This document shows, piece by piece, positions 24,501 through 34,837 of a stretch of 64,000 nt of DNA. The notes beneath the pieces were generated by a model, which did not search any database, was not told where the DNA came from, and saw nothing but the letters and a program-made list of their open reading frames with translations. The stretch comes from Sistotremastrum niveocremeum HHB9708. Lineage: Eukaryota > Basidiomycota > Agaricomycetes > Sistotremastrales > Sistotremastraceae. Each line of letters begins with the position of its first letter. Within the stretch, counting starts at the first letter, position 1. Position numbers and translations under genes: made by a program. Location of the stretch: the NCBI GenBank assembly GCA_001630475.1, contig KV419418.1, positions 215,558 through 279,557 on the forward strand, in the 5' to 3' direction.

Positions 24501-25150
24501 ATGCACCGTTCTCCCAATCAGATGGATGCGTTTGGAAACCGCGGCACTTCTACTTCTGAAACTTCGAGGACTCGTATGTTTTTTCGTCTGATTGGGGGTC
24601 CCGCAGCTGATCATATGCAGGATCTCCTCCGAGACCGTACCCACAAGAACGTCAAAATATAGAGCTCAAGGTTCATCGACGTGAAATTGAGCGAAAATCC
24701 CAACACAAACGAAGCGAGACTGGTAAAAGACTAATTGAGTGGGTCAAGAAAAATATGCCGGGTCATGGCGCTGTAGGAGCGGCTGACGCCGGCGAGATTG
24801 TGCTCAACACAGTCGAGTGCGTTCATGATTTTCTTTCGAGCTGGACGCGTTGAAACTAAACATCTTGGCAGACAATATCGGTGAGAACAACTATAATCTT
24901 GATAGCGACCTCTTCTGATTCCGACCTCAGACGCGAGTTAAGGGAGCTGCAAGAATACTGCAAACACCTTGAGTCCATCAAACATCAAACACGACAACCA
25001 TCATCTGCCCCGAGATCTCATCTGGCCTTTCCCCAGCCGACTGCATGGCAACATCCAACGAGCTTTGCTAACCCGACAGATTGTAACTTCCCATCAACGA
25101 ATATTAACCACATGTTCCAATCTCCTTACTCTGGGTACGATCTCTCTTAA
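24501..25150 (+). CDS. bHLH/leucine-zipper-like protein 3 (compact)
   Basis: 165 aa from exons 24501-24573, 24621-24816, 24872-24880 (9 nt) and 24931-25150. After only about 30 residues it enters the basic region VHRREIERKSQHKR, then helix 1 (ETGKRLIEWVKKNMP), loop (GHGAVGAADAG), helix 2 (EIVLNTVEQYR) and a short coiled coil (RELRELQEYCKHLESIK). The Pro at the end of helix 1 and the Ala-Asp at the start of helix 2 are the features closest to true bHLH proteins. A Pro/Asn/Ser tail ends the protein. This is the clearest member for defining the family. Confidence 0.65.
24872..24880 (+). other. 9-nt microexon of bHLH-like gene 3
   Basis: ACAATATCG sits between acceptor ttggcag and donor GTGAGA and supplies Gln-Tyr-Arg. 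Its downstream donor is at the same codon phase as the corresponding intron of genes 1 and 4. Reading through the upstream intron meets a stop. Confidence 0.55.
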
Positions 25151-26249
25151 TGTGCACTACATCCACAATTGTGCTGGTCGCAATATTCATATCACCGAGT
25201 AGAATCTGTGTACATAATATCCGCAGGCGTCTATTGCTAAATTTTCCCTTTCGAATGACTCGTATGTGAATGAATGTTCGCTTTTACACCCCTGATAGCT
25301 GCGTTGATTCTAGTCGATCTACAGCTACTGCTTGGCTGAGCATGTATAGTAACTGTTGATGAGGTCAGCCTTTAACTTATGTCTGTTAGCACTCTCGAGG
25401 GAGGTACCGGTGCTGCAGCGCCATGACGTGCTGATATAAAATATACATGTTTGTGTAAAATGTGCATAAATAATGCGACATGAATACCACTAATCAGTCG
25501 AACCTCGATGATATCGCCACCAACTTTTGCTCCGGTACTTGTATAGCTTGTATATATTAGTGTATTAGGCAATATTAGCCATGCATGGTTTCATGGTTTC
25601 ATCGCCGACCTCGACCGACGACGAACGCCGTTGGCTAGAGTCATGGAGAGGATATTACAGGATAACACATGTTCATTGCTTTCGAAATCAGTACACTCAT
25701 TTCTCACCGGGACCCCTTCTGACCAATTTGAGGGCTGAGATCGGAGATCTGAGACCTGTAGGACGTGTCGGTCTTTGTTAGGGTTGAAGCTCCGAGAGCT
25801 CGAGGCTGGCCATGGCCATGAAAAGAGACCGAATATGTTATTACTAAAGCGAGATCCGCGATTTCCGATGGTGCCATGCATGATGCTGGCAGCACTTGTG
25901 TCAGACCTGGTGTCAGACTGATTTCATTTCCGAAAACCAATTCCGAGAAGCGCTCCGCGGATCCGGTCTAAGGCACAAATTGCCAGATCTGGGAGACTTC
26001 GATCAGTGATGTGAGCATCCTACTCCATCGTAGTATACGCTCATATAATTTCCCTATCAATTCCCGCATTGCTAAGCCGTGTCTTGGCTCAGGAGCGCTT
26101 CGTATAGATTCAGGACAACGCTGTATGCCGATATGAACTCATGAAGTGAAAACCTAGGCGCCCCGTCGAGCATCTCATGACTATCCTAGGTGCACGGCCC
26201 TTCTTTCAGGTATTTCTGAGACCATATCACCGCACCTAGTTGAATCACG
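25151..26249. other. Intergenic region, 1.1 kb
   Basis: No gene or repeat recognised between bHLH-like genes 3 and 4. Confidence 0.5.
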
Positions 26250-27149
26250 ATGCATCGATTCTGCCATCATGAAGATATCGAAGGTCTCTTCGTTTTAGCT
26301 TATAATGTGGAGGGAGCGGGGGAGAAAGGATATCTTGGATCAACATCGCCCGTGCGGATCAGTCCCTCAATCTTCAAAATGGGAAGCTTCATCAAAAGCA
26401 TCGATTCCTCATGCTCCTGGCCAATACCTGTAGAGCAGGTTCTGGGGCAGGATTTTGAATTGGCGGCTGCTAATCAGATGCAGGCGCACTTTCCACCCCA
26501 TAATATCATCAGTGAAACGGACCATAGCGGCACCAATGGCCCGCTACAACTCTCGCCGCCGGTGAGATCCTCGAGGTACACCACTGGTAAGATTCTCCTT
26601 GCGAAAACTGCTACGTTCACACTCTGAGAATTACCCGACTACCAGATATCGCATCTGATCAATGGAACTTCTTCAAATTCTCTAATGGCCTCGACGAGCT
26701 TCCAGAAAATCCAGTTCAAATGGTTGAGCCATTAGGTACGCCTACCAGAGCCCATTGTTTCCCTCCTATTCTGAGCAACATTTCAGTAACTAATAGCTCT
26801 TCTTGCTTTGAAGTGCATCCTGATACACAGGCCAGAGTTGGGAAATGGCACCGTCGGGATATCGAGAAGAAATCACAAAAGAAACTCCAGGAGGCCCATT
26901 CAATGATCCGAGAGCTATTCAAGAGCTTGTATCCTAACATGGGTCACGTCGGAACCGCGGAGGCAATCTTCACCTTGCTGGATGCCTTTCGGTAAGGGAT
27001 CTCACTCCGCCTATTATCTTATAAAATCTTCAGCTGGGTCCAGATCCTTGCAGTCCATAAACAATGATCTTTCCGAGAAATTGACGCAGGAATCGAAACG
27101 AACACACATTCTTATGGAGGCGCTGGTGCAACGACGCGACCTTGCCTAA
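26250..27149 (+). CDS. bHLH/leucine-zipper-like protein 4
   Basis: 262 aa from exons 26250-26586, 26646-26991 and 27044-27149. The N-terminal two thirds have no domain. Then come WHRRDIEKKSQKKLQEA (basic), HSMIRELFKSLYP (helix 1 ending in Pro), loop NMGHVG, TAEAIFTLLDAFR (helix 2) and SLQSINNDLSEKL...ILMEAL (zipper-like). The intron between helix 2 and zipper has the same phase as in genes 1 and 3. A 51-nt in-frame segment near 26733-26783 has GTACGC...CAG ends and could be an extra intron. An alternative ATG is at 26379. Confidence 0.6.
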
Positions 27150-28186
27150 CTCTATTTCAACACAGCAGCGAACCGGGTCATTTCTGTTGACTCGATCCTG
27201 CGCTGCATAGGGAAACTCGCGGTATCGTAAGCTAAGGTGGTGACCAGGTAAGTTATCATGCTGACTCCCGTCCTAGAAGTTCACCCGCATCGGACCTCAA
27301 AGTTTTGATATCCCCACTGTTTCATTTTGTGTACATTTGAAGATGAATTGTGTATTCCGATTTCTCTCTCAGCCTACTCTATTGTTCATTCCCCATCTCA
27401 TTCGCCAAGTAGCGTATCGCCTTCACATTTTCTTAACTTCTGGCCTCTTGCTTAGCCCATTTTAACCATTGAATAACGATTTGTATTGGCCCATTGATAC
27501 ATTGACAGATCGAGCCTCAGAGAGCCATCCGATATCGTCTGAGTATAGCTATCCAGAGATCAGAAGATCGTTCCATCGCCTACCACTGACAGAACACAAA
27601 CGCTCACGACAGATGCTGTCAAGCTGACACAATATTTTGTGGCCGGCATAATTATTATCCCTAACAGGCCTATCTTGACATTGGAGGAGAGTGGAAAGTA
27701 TCAGGGACAAGGCTGAGGGTCCGTCGACGCGAAAACTACAAAATACTACTTCTAGTCCACATCTCGATCCGGTTAAGCTTGGTAAACGACATGTACAATA
27801 GATTCGCAGGCTCAAATTGATCTTTCTTGCGTGATTGCTTCATTCCTCACTTCTTCAGTAGCAGGAGCTACCAATTTACTACCTCGCGCATCACTTCACC
27901 CCATCGTGGCGCAGATCTGATCTCCCTGTGACTGAGCCCTGTCCATCCGAGTCCCGAGATGTCGTCACCATAGACTCGGATTGTATTATCACCAGCCAGC
28001 TCTGTCGAGCAGGCTCGAGCCTTGACATCAGATAAACACGGTATTGAGCGGGCAGCTTTGTGAGAATTTATGATTCCCCCCAACGCGACAGTGTAGAGTA
28101 GAATCCAGGGGTGGTACGGTCGAGCAATATTCGAAAGCCGCGGCAGACCTTGAACGAACTGGTGTATTCCGTTGCAAGGTCTATGG
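27150..28186. other. Intergenic region, convergent 3' ends
   Basis: Spacer of about 1 kb between bHLH-like gene 4 and the minus-strand gene. No feature recognised. Confidence 0.5.
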
Positions 28187-29322
28187 TCATCCTGTGGAAT
28201 CGTTGTCGAGTGTCTGTAATTCGGCGAGATGTGATGACCACTGCTCCTGCGAGTCTGCCAATTCCTCTCGGCTCGCCATTCTCACCGCCTGTCCTGACTG
28301 AACTGTAATCTCGGCGAGCAGAATGTTCTGGTAGGCCGGAAACGCTTGCAAATTTCGATGAATTTGCAGCATCTCTTGCGGAATCCGCTTTTGGATGAGC
28401 TCCTCCACCGGGGTCAACTTCTTGAGGCGTTTCTCGATGCAGCCAGCAGCTACACTAGCGGCGGCGGCGGCGGCACTGGATGCGCCTGCCGCAGCTGACA
28501 ACACAAGTCCACAACCCGGAAAGAGGGCGAGGATCGGAGTCGCAATGGCCAGGACGATGGAGCAGATGGATAGAGCGTACTTGACGAATGCTGCAATGCG
28601 AGAAGGCCACGGATTTCGTTTAGAGGACGACTTTTCCATGTCCCTAACGTGTTGCTCTAGATTGGATGCTCCCGTCCTGATGTGTTCGATCCGATCTTCT
28701 AAAACAGCGGTGTAGCGGTGGATATCATCTGCGACCTGCTTCATCAACTCGATCCTCTCTTCATCTGGATCGCGAAATAACCGCGGCTTAGATGACTCGG
28801 ATGCATTCGAGAGTACATTTTCAAATATTTGAGCGAAAGCCGTATGAGATGCGATAACTTTCGCGGTGGTTTCGCGGGCGGCTTCTGCGTCGTTGTGAAG
28901 AATGTCGATGATCAAGAAAAGCTTTTCGGCCTTTGGATCCGAAACTTTTCGCCTTCTGTGACGAATGGCTATTGGTCAAAGTTGGTGAAAGGCGAAGAAT
29001 GAATGTACTTCGGCTTGGTTGACTTCCAGTCCTCAAATTTGTCTCGCAAGTCCTGAAGACCTTCTTGAATTTGTTTCAAAGCTTCCCTTGCGGATATATC
29101 AGGGGTGAGGTCACTCGCTGACAGCTTCAGACTTGTAGGTGCTCGGGAATACAGGCTCTGTGTGGCGGATTTCTTTCTTGAACGCAAGGTCGAAGAAGGG
29201 ATGTCGGAGGAAGAATTGGTGCGCGTGGGAATCGCATATATGGAAGAAGTTTTGGGACTCTGGATCTTAGACTGGGAACTGGCGTTGAGAGGTGACTTGG
29301 CTGACGTCTGAGGTGATCGCAT
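28187..29322 (-). CDS. Unrecognised coiled-coil protein with central hydrophobic segment
   Basis: 360 aa from exons 29009-29322 and 28187-28955 (minus strand). Residues 1-80 are Ser/Thr/Pro/Lys-rich and probably disordered. A helical stretch follows (EALKQIQEGLQDLRDKFEDW), then more helices up to LEDRIEHIRTGASNLEQHV. A strongly hydrophobic Ala/Gly-rich block comes next at about residues 230-285 (YALSICSIVLAIATPILALF, then [20 protein letters not shown]). After it come charged helices (KRLKKLTPVEELIQKRIPQE). Long helices around a hydrophobic hairpin are a layout shared by several unrelated membrane-inserting or membrane-remodelling helical proteins; I do not recognise the family. Splicing removes an in-frame stop in the 53-nt intron (GTACAT...ACAG). 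Confidence 0.6.
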
Positions 29323-30567
29323 CGTGTTTAGATCGACTATGTTTAAGAAAGAATGGTCAAGGCACTTTCTTCACGAACGTCAGGGTGAAGAGCTGGAGGA
29401 TGTCGGTTCATTCAGGTTGGTGCCCCGTCTTTATGTCGTAGCGTGATTAGTCCACCCAGGGCAGAGCTTTCTTAGCTCAGATCGGATCCTGCCCAGAGCT
29501 GATCTGACGAGTCGAAGGCCTGTCTATAGCGTTGGAACAACCTGGCCAGATATATCAAAAGATATCTCACACATTTAGAGACGCCCACCATATAAACAGT
29601 TAACTCACGGTACTCATCTAATCTCACCCAGCCAAAGTACAGCAACCCGGAGAAATGGATAGGGGTGACTAATTCGAAGCTACAAGTGATCTTGCCATAC
29701 GTCACGAAATCCCACTTGTGTTAGGATACAATATGTTTTGAAGATCCAATGTGATATCTCACTTTAAAAGGGATAGTAAAATAATGACCTTCGTAGAACA
29801 ACATCGAGGAGGCTATAGATTAAGGGTTATGACTGACAATTGATCAGGACGAGCTAAGGGCAATTGCAAGCCGCGAGCGAAATGAGCGAGTTCATGCATT
29901 GACACACAGCCTACTGGCCTAGATGGAACGGCCCAACGTTGCTGGTTATCTTTGAAGGGGCGCTTATTCTTCGACTCGGAGCAAGTAGCGACACCTGTTC
30001 GCACCGGATACGATCGCCTTCTTCAAGCTTCAAGGAAGAGGTACGTAATTACTTCTCATGATCAGTATATATCCTGATCCTGATTCAGAGCTCGAGTCAT
30101 CGGAAAGTTGATTCACGTCCTGTTCGGTGCATAGCAATATGAGAGAAACAATGAGCGCACAGGGTGCACGTGCCTGCCGAGCTTGCTTATTTAGGCCTAT
30201 ATTTAGGGCCATGTGTGATGAAATTTGATTCATAGCGCTATAGCAGTGCTATAGCACTGACTCCGACTGTGGGATGTTCCTGGTGTTGTTTATGAATATT
30301 TGGCAGTAAAAATCCACTGTCATACAGTGGCACCATTCGCGATGCAGTGAACAATTTACATCATAAAACATACACTTGGCCAAAGAGTCCGAGATTATGG
30401 AGTGCTCTACGAATACGGAAATACTAGGGACGCGCAGAAAGAAAAGCGGAAAAGGAGAATAAAAATGCCTTGCCGGGGCCGAAAGTCGATTATAAAGTAA
30501 AAGTAAACGTCATAGCAATCGTGACAGACAGAAACAGTAAACCCAATGAGCTCAAGCATGATACCCC
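29323..30567. other. Intergenic region, 1.2 kb
   Basis: No gene. A perfect 14-bp palindrome lies at 30245-30258. The 5' side should contain the promoter of the minus-strand helical protein and the right side the 3' UTR of the phosphatase gene. Confidence 0.5.
30245..30258. repeat. 14-bp perfect palindrome AGTGCTATAGCACT
   Basis: Self-complementary over all 14 positions. It follows another GCTATAGC-containing copy at about 30236-30244. It could be a dimeric protein site; nothing links it to a factor. Confidence 0.6.
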
Positions 30568-33500
30568 TTACATGATGCCCAATGTCCTATACAAATTCTT
30601 CGCCTCGCTGAACAATTTCAGCTCCTCGTATGCACGTGCCTCGCCGACCTCCTTCTTAACAGCTGACCTCCGCTCGTGTGAGATCTGTTTGACGACGACT
30701 TCATATCCCGCCGATACAGGACGATGATCGGAAACCTTCGGCTCGTATCTCTGATAGTGTAGCGGGACTACACGTCCCTCCGCACGCGTTTGGTAGAGGA
30801 TACGATCGCACCACGCCGGAATTCGTTTCTTTTCCGAACTGTCGTATTCCGTGGAATGGCGATCATATTTGTATGTGGGAGCAAAAGTGATGGGAGCTTC
30901 GCGGAACGAGCGAAGGCGGAATGCAGGATTTGAATGCATCTCTTTGAGTAGCTGATCCTGAGCGAGAAGAGAAGCAAGATCATGATTTTCGATAGCGTGG
31001 ATGACAGCGTCTCGGCGTTGATCGATTCGGTAGTTGAGATCACCATTGAGCTATATCAGGCTTTGAGTTAGGGGGTCTTACGATGAGAATATGTCAAGGC
31101 GCTTACGAAGCAGATTTCATGATCTAAGATCATTGAACCATCTCCTCCACCAACGTACGCCAAAGCTTCATCCGCCGGACTACTTTCAGGAAAAACAGAT
31201 TTCTCTTCCAAGATGGCGGCAAGATCATTGTTCCGTTGTCGTTTGTGGCTCTGTCCAGCAGCAAGATGACAATTGATAAAACATATCGACGTATCGTCCA
31301 CCACAAATCTTGCGACAATCGCGCCCTAGAGTGAATACGTGAGCGTACTAGGATTTAAGTGATAAGCAAAGTCGTACTTTGTTGCCGAATCTACCGCCCA
31401 TGCCGCGCTTGACAGTTGTGATCCTCTCGTCGTTCAATGAACCGGCTTTCCTCTCCGAATTTCTCACGAAAATGCAGGTGAACAAGCCAACCAGGTTCTC
31501 CGTATGGACGACCGTATATGGATCATCGGGAGGCATAGCTAAACGAACTGCGAACACGAGTCGATCATACCACTGCTTGTAAGATCGCGAGACTTTCTCG
31601 GAGACGTGATCGCCGGCTTTCTTCTTCGTCCGACCTAGCAAGACAGTCTCTGACGATCACACCAATTCTGTCAGCTTCTGCCGATACCAAATCAGGCAAA
31701 GAGGGAATAAACTCACTAGCGGTAAGCCTCCGATTCTCCAGGTCAATCATTTCTTGAAACCCGAAGCAGATGATATCCGGTCTGTCAACGCTCCTCAGGA
31801 GATTCTCCAAAAATCCTGCATCATCGATGTTCCCGCTCAGTTGTTCAGGCTTCGCAGCATCCACGTTCCACGTGCAGATCAGCACTTTGAGTTTCCTGAA
31901 CGTGCTAAAATCTGCTTCTCGTTTCAACATCTCCTTATCGACCCATTCAGCACCTAACAATCCATCCCAGAATCTCAGCTTCTCATCTCTGCCGACGCTA
32001 ACGACGCTGAGATGACCGAACGGGTCGATTGAGAATGGATCGGCAGTCAGGGAGAGGACAGGGAGTTCTTCGTGGGCTTTCCATTGGTTCGTTATAAGCC
32101 AGGGTGTTTGAGATACATCATAAGCTGATATCACTCCTTTTCTTCCGCCGGCCCACAGCCGCGTCCCGACTCCCAGAAGACAGAGAATGTCGGAGGATCC
32201 GACCTTAATCACGTCGCGACATTGTGGATCGTTGGCGTCCCAGACTGATATGTATCCTCCTTCGTGGCCGAGGTAGATTGTAGATGGACGAGAGGGGAGG
32301 TATGAGCCTGCGGTGACTGGCCCTATGTTTTCGGTGGGACTGAGTAAGAGGGGCTTGGACGCCATGGAACTGATCGGAGCTGGAGCCGCGAGCGATAGTG
32401 AAGTTTGAGAGGAGGATGCGGATGATGGCGGTCCAGGAGCGGACGTTTGAGATGGAAGGACGTCATACACTCTCACACCAGAACTCTGCGATCCCGTACC
32501 CAACGAGCTCCATATCCTGTCTCCGAAAACACCCATGAATTGAGTTTTATCAGGCATCCTTAACGTCCTTGGCTTTCCCATGTTCTCAGAAGCAGGTTCG
32601 AACATGACTAGTTTGCCTGTTTCGTCGAGACTGATCATTGTAGTTCGATGGCGGACGATATGAGTGATTGAATGAGAATGCCATCCGGATCGTGTATCTG
32701 CTATACTGGCGCGGGCAACGTCGATCAATAGCAGCGTGCCCTGATTCGTTCCAGCCCAGAGCATATCGCCATTCCCGGACGCCCATTCCATGGCGGTGAC
32801 ACAACTCTTCTTGATATCTCCCAGATCAACTTCGGAGACGGTTGAGGCACCATTGCCAGTGAGAGGTAATGTATGGATTCGGAAATGATGCTGGCTCGCA
32901 ACCACAACGTAGGGGCCTTTCGAACGGACCATTGCGTGATGAGCGGAGACGTGAATAGGAGCGTCTAATGGACTTGGAAGAGTAGGTGGACGACGTGACG
33001 AGTGTGATGAATCAGGTGCGAGATCGACGGAACGGCGTGTGGCAGGTGTTGTACTTGCGTCATCTTCGGATTCTGCGGATGAAAGTGATTCGAGTTCGCC
33101 AGCAGTCTGGCGTCGAGGAGGCAGCTTGTCGTGAATCCCTATGGTACGGGTCGGAGGTGGTGGCAGTCGAGCTGGAGCGGATGATGGAGTTGCGAGGGGC
33201 GTAATGTCATCCATGAGACTGTTGTTGAAAGAAGGTCGAGTGGTCGTCGGTATCGGAGGTGGAAGTGATGCAAGAGGTGGCGAAGGGGAAGGCGGTTGAC
33301 GTGGAGGTAAACGTGAATCTAATGAGTCATGGCGTGATGGAGGAAGAGAATGCTTGAAAGGATGTGATGGAGGAGGAGGATGCAAAGGCGCTGTGGCATG
33401 AGGGTTGATGGGAGACACGCCAGTTGATGACCTAGGAGGTAGTGGAGGAAGATTGGCAGTGTTCAATGTCGGTAATGAAGCCGTATGTGCAGAAACGTTG

Positions 33501-34620
33501 GGTGATGAAGGTACAGATCTAATAGATCCATCAATTAGCGCCGGTCGGGGAGGTACGCGAGGCGGGATCCTGGCGGGTGGCTCGGGGGGAGAGGACTGCT
33601 CTGATTTGGACTGGTATGCGTCCGAAAAGACATCCGGGTCACTGGAGCTCGTCGAAGGAGGCGTGTCGGTGAGCTCATTAACTCCGAACTGCGAGCCGTC
33701 ATTTTGAGATGATATCGAAGAATGTGTACTGCGTGAAGGAAGAGGTGGTGGTATTACAGATGGAGACGATGCTGAAGAAAGTAATGCTGGATGCGAAGGA
33801 GGTGGTGGGGGAGTGTAGTCTGTTGGAGTATGCAGTCGGATTTGAGGAGGGGAGGCTGAGCGTGGGATATGCAATACAGAGGGAGAAGCTGAGGGAGAAT
33901 TTCGGTTCGGACGTTGTGGAATAACAGGGGCGCTACTGTATGGCGGAGGCGTTGGACGAGAGTTAAGCAGTGATTTATCTGGTTTGCTATGGAGAGTGCG
34001 AATCAGTAACCAGTTGAATAATTATCATGCATGTAGTCGTACCTTGCAAGTGGAACAGGCGGTGGTGTCTTGTCTGATGCACGCTCGTCGTCGTCGATGG
34101 CCGGCCAAACTTTATGCACAGATGGCGGCCGAGCAGGTAACGGTCCTGGCTTCCTCAAGCTCCCGTTCCCCTGAGCATGTCGTCGGACGCCATAGGTCGG
34201 CGGAGGTGGAGGTGGAGGTCTCTTCAGAGCTTGCTCAGCCATGGGTGCCTTCCCATTCCCATTCGCCTCTTTTACACTTTCAAAATTCAGTGAAGGCGAA
34301 TGTCTGAGCTCGGCATGCGGCTGAGCACCATGGCCGTCCTCAACGGCGAGTGTCGGCGAGTGATCGGTTACAGAGTGAGATCTCGAACGAGATCCTGTAG
34401 GCGAAGGCGAATGAACGACATGAACGTCGGGTGAAGGAGCAAGCCTTGAGCTGTCAGGACCAGAGAATATTCGTCTGGACGACGTAAGAGGTGATGGAGA
34501 CGGTCTTGCCGTAGGACTATGCGAGGGGGAACTGGAATGTGAAGCTGAAGCCGCGAGTTGTTCGAATTTGGAGCGCAGACTTGAGACTGCAGCGGCCGCC
34601 TTTTCTTTGGGAGAATCCAT
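30568..34620 (-). CDS. Inositol polyphosphate 5-phosphatase with WD-like N-terminal domain
   Basis: 1273 aa from exons 34043-34620, 31717-33986, 31378-31649, 31107-31325 and 30568-31050 (minus strand). Residues 1-500 are Ser/Pro-rich disordered sequence with several PPPPP tracts, possible SH3/profilin ligands. Residues about 530-880 contain WD40-like blades (AHHAMVRSKGPYVVVAS, GDMLWAGTNQGTLLLID, LGHEGGYISVWDA, SVGRDEKLRFWDG). The catalytic domain (about 895-1235) has VLICTWNVDAAKP, ICFGFQEMIDL, NCHLAAGQ, GDLNYRI, PAWCDRILYQ and SDHRPVSAG. These are the metal- and phosphate-binding motifs of 5-phosphatases acting on phosphoinositides or inositol phosphates. The WD plus 5-phosphatase order resembles plant type II enzymes and fungal homologues rather than yeast synaptojanins, which carry a Sac1 domain instead. 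It is divergent from the PPR gene, with 217 bp between start codons. Confidence 0.9.
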
Positions 34621-34837
34621 ATTATTCGTAATTTTATAGTCGATGTCGTGTCGACTTCGAGAGCTGGGTCATTACAGGGAACAGCGAGCTCGCCGTCCGA
34701 GGATTAGGTGAGAATGGGCATCCGGTGACCGATTCCCTGCAACTTTTTAATACGCGACGACGACAACGACGAAAGGTAAGCTACGTCTTTGTTCAAGAAT
34801 TCGACTAAATGTGGCGTAGTACTGCGATGGAAATTAA
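34621..34837. promoter_or_regulatory. Compact bidirectional promoter
   Basis: Only 217 bp separate the start codons of the phosphatase and the mitochondrial PPR-like protein, so both promoters must lie here. No TATA box is seen. Confidence 0.5.
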
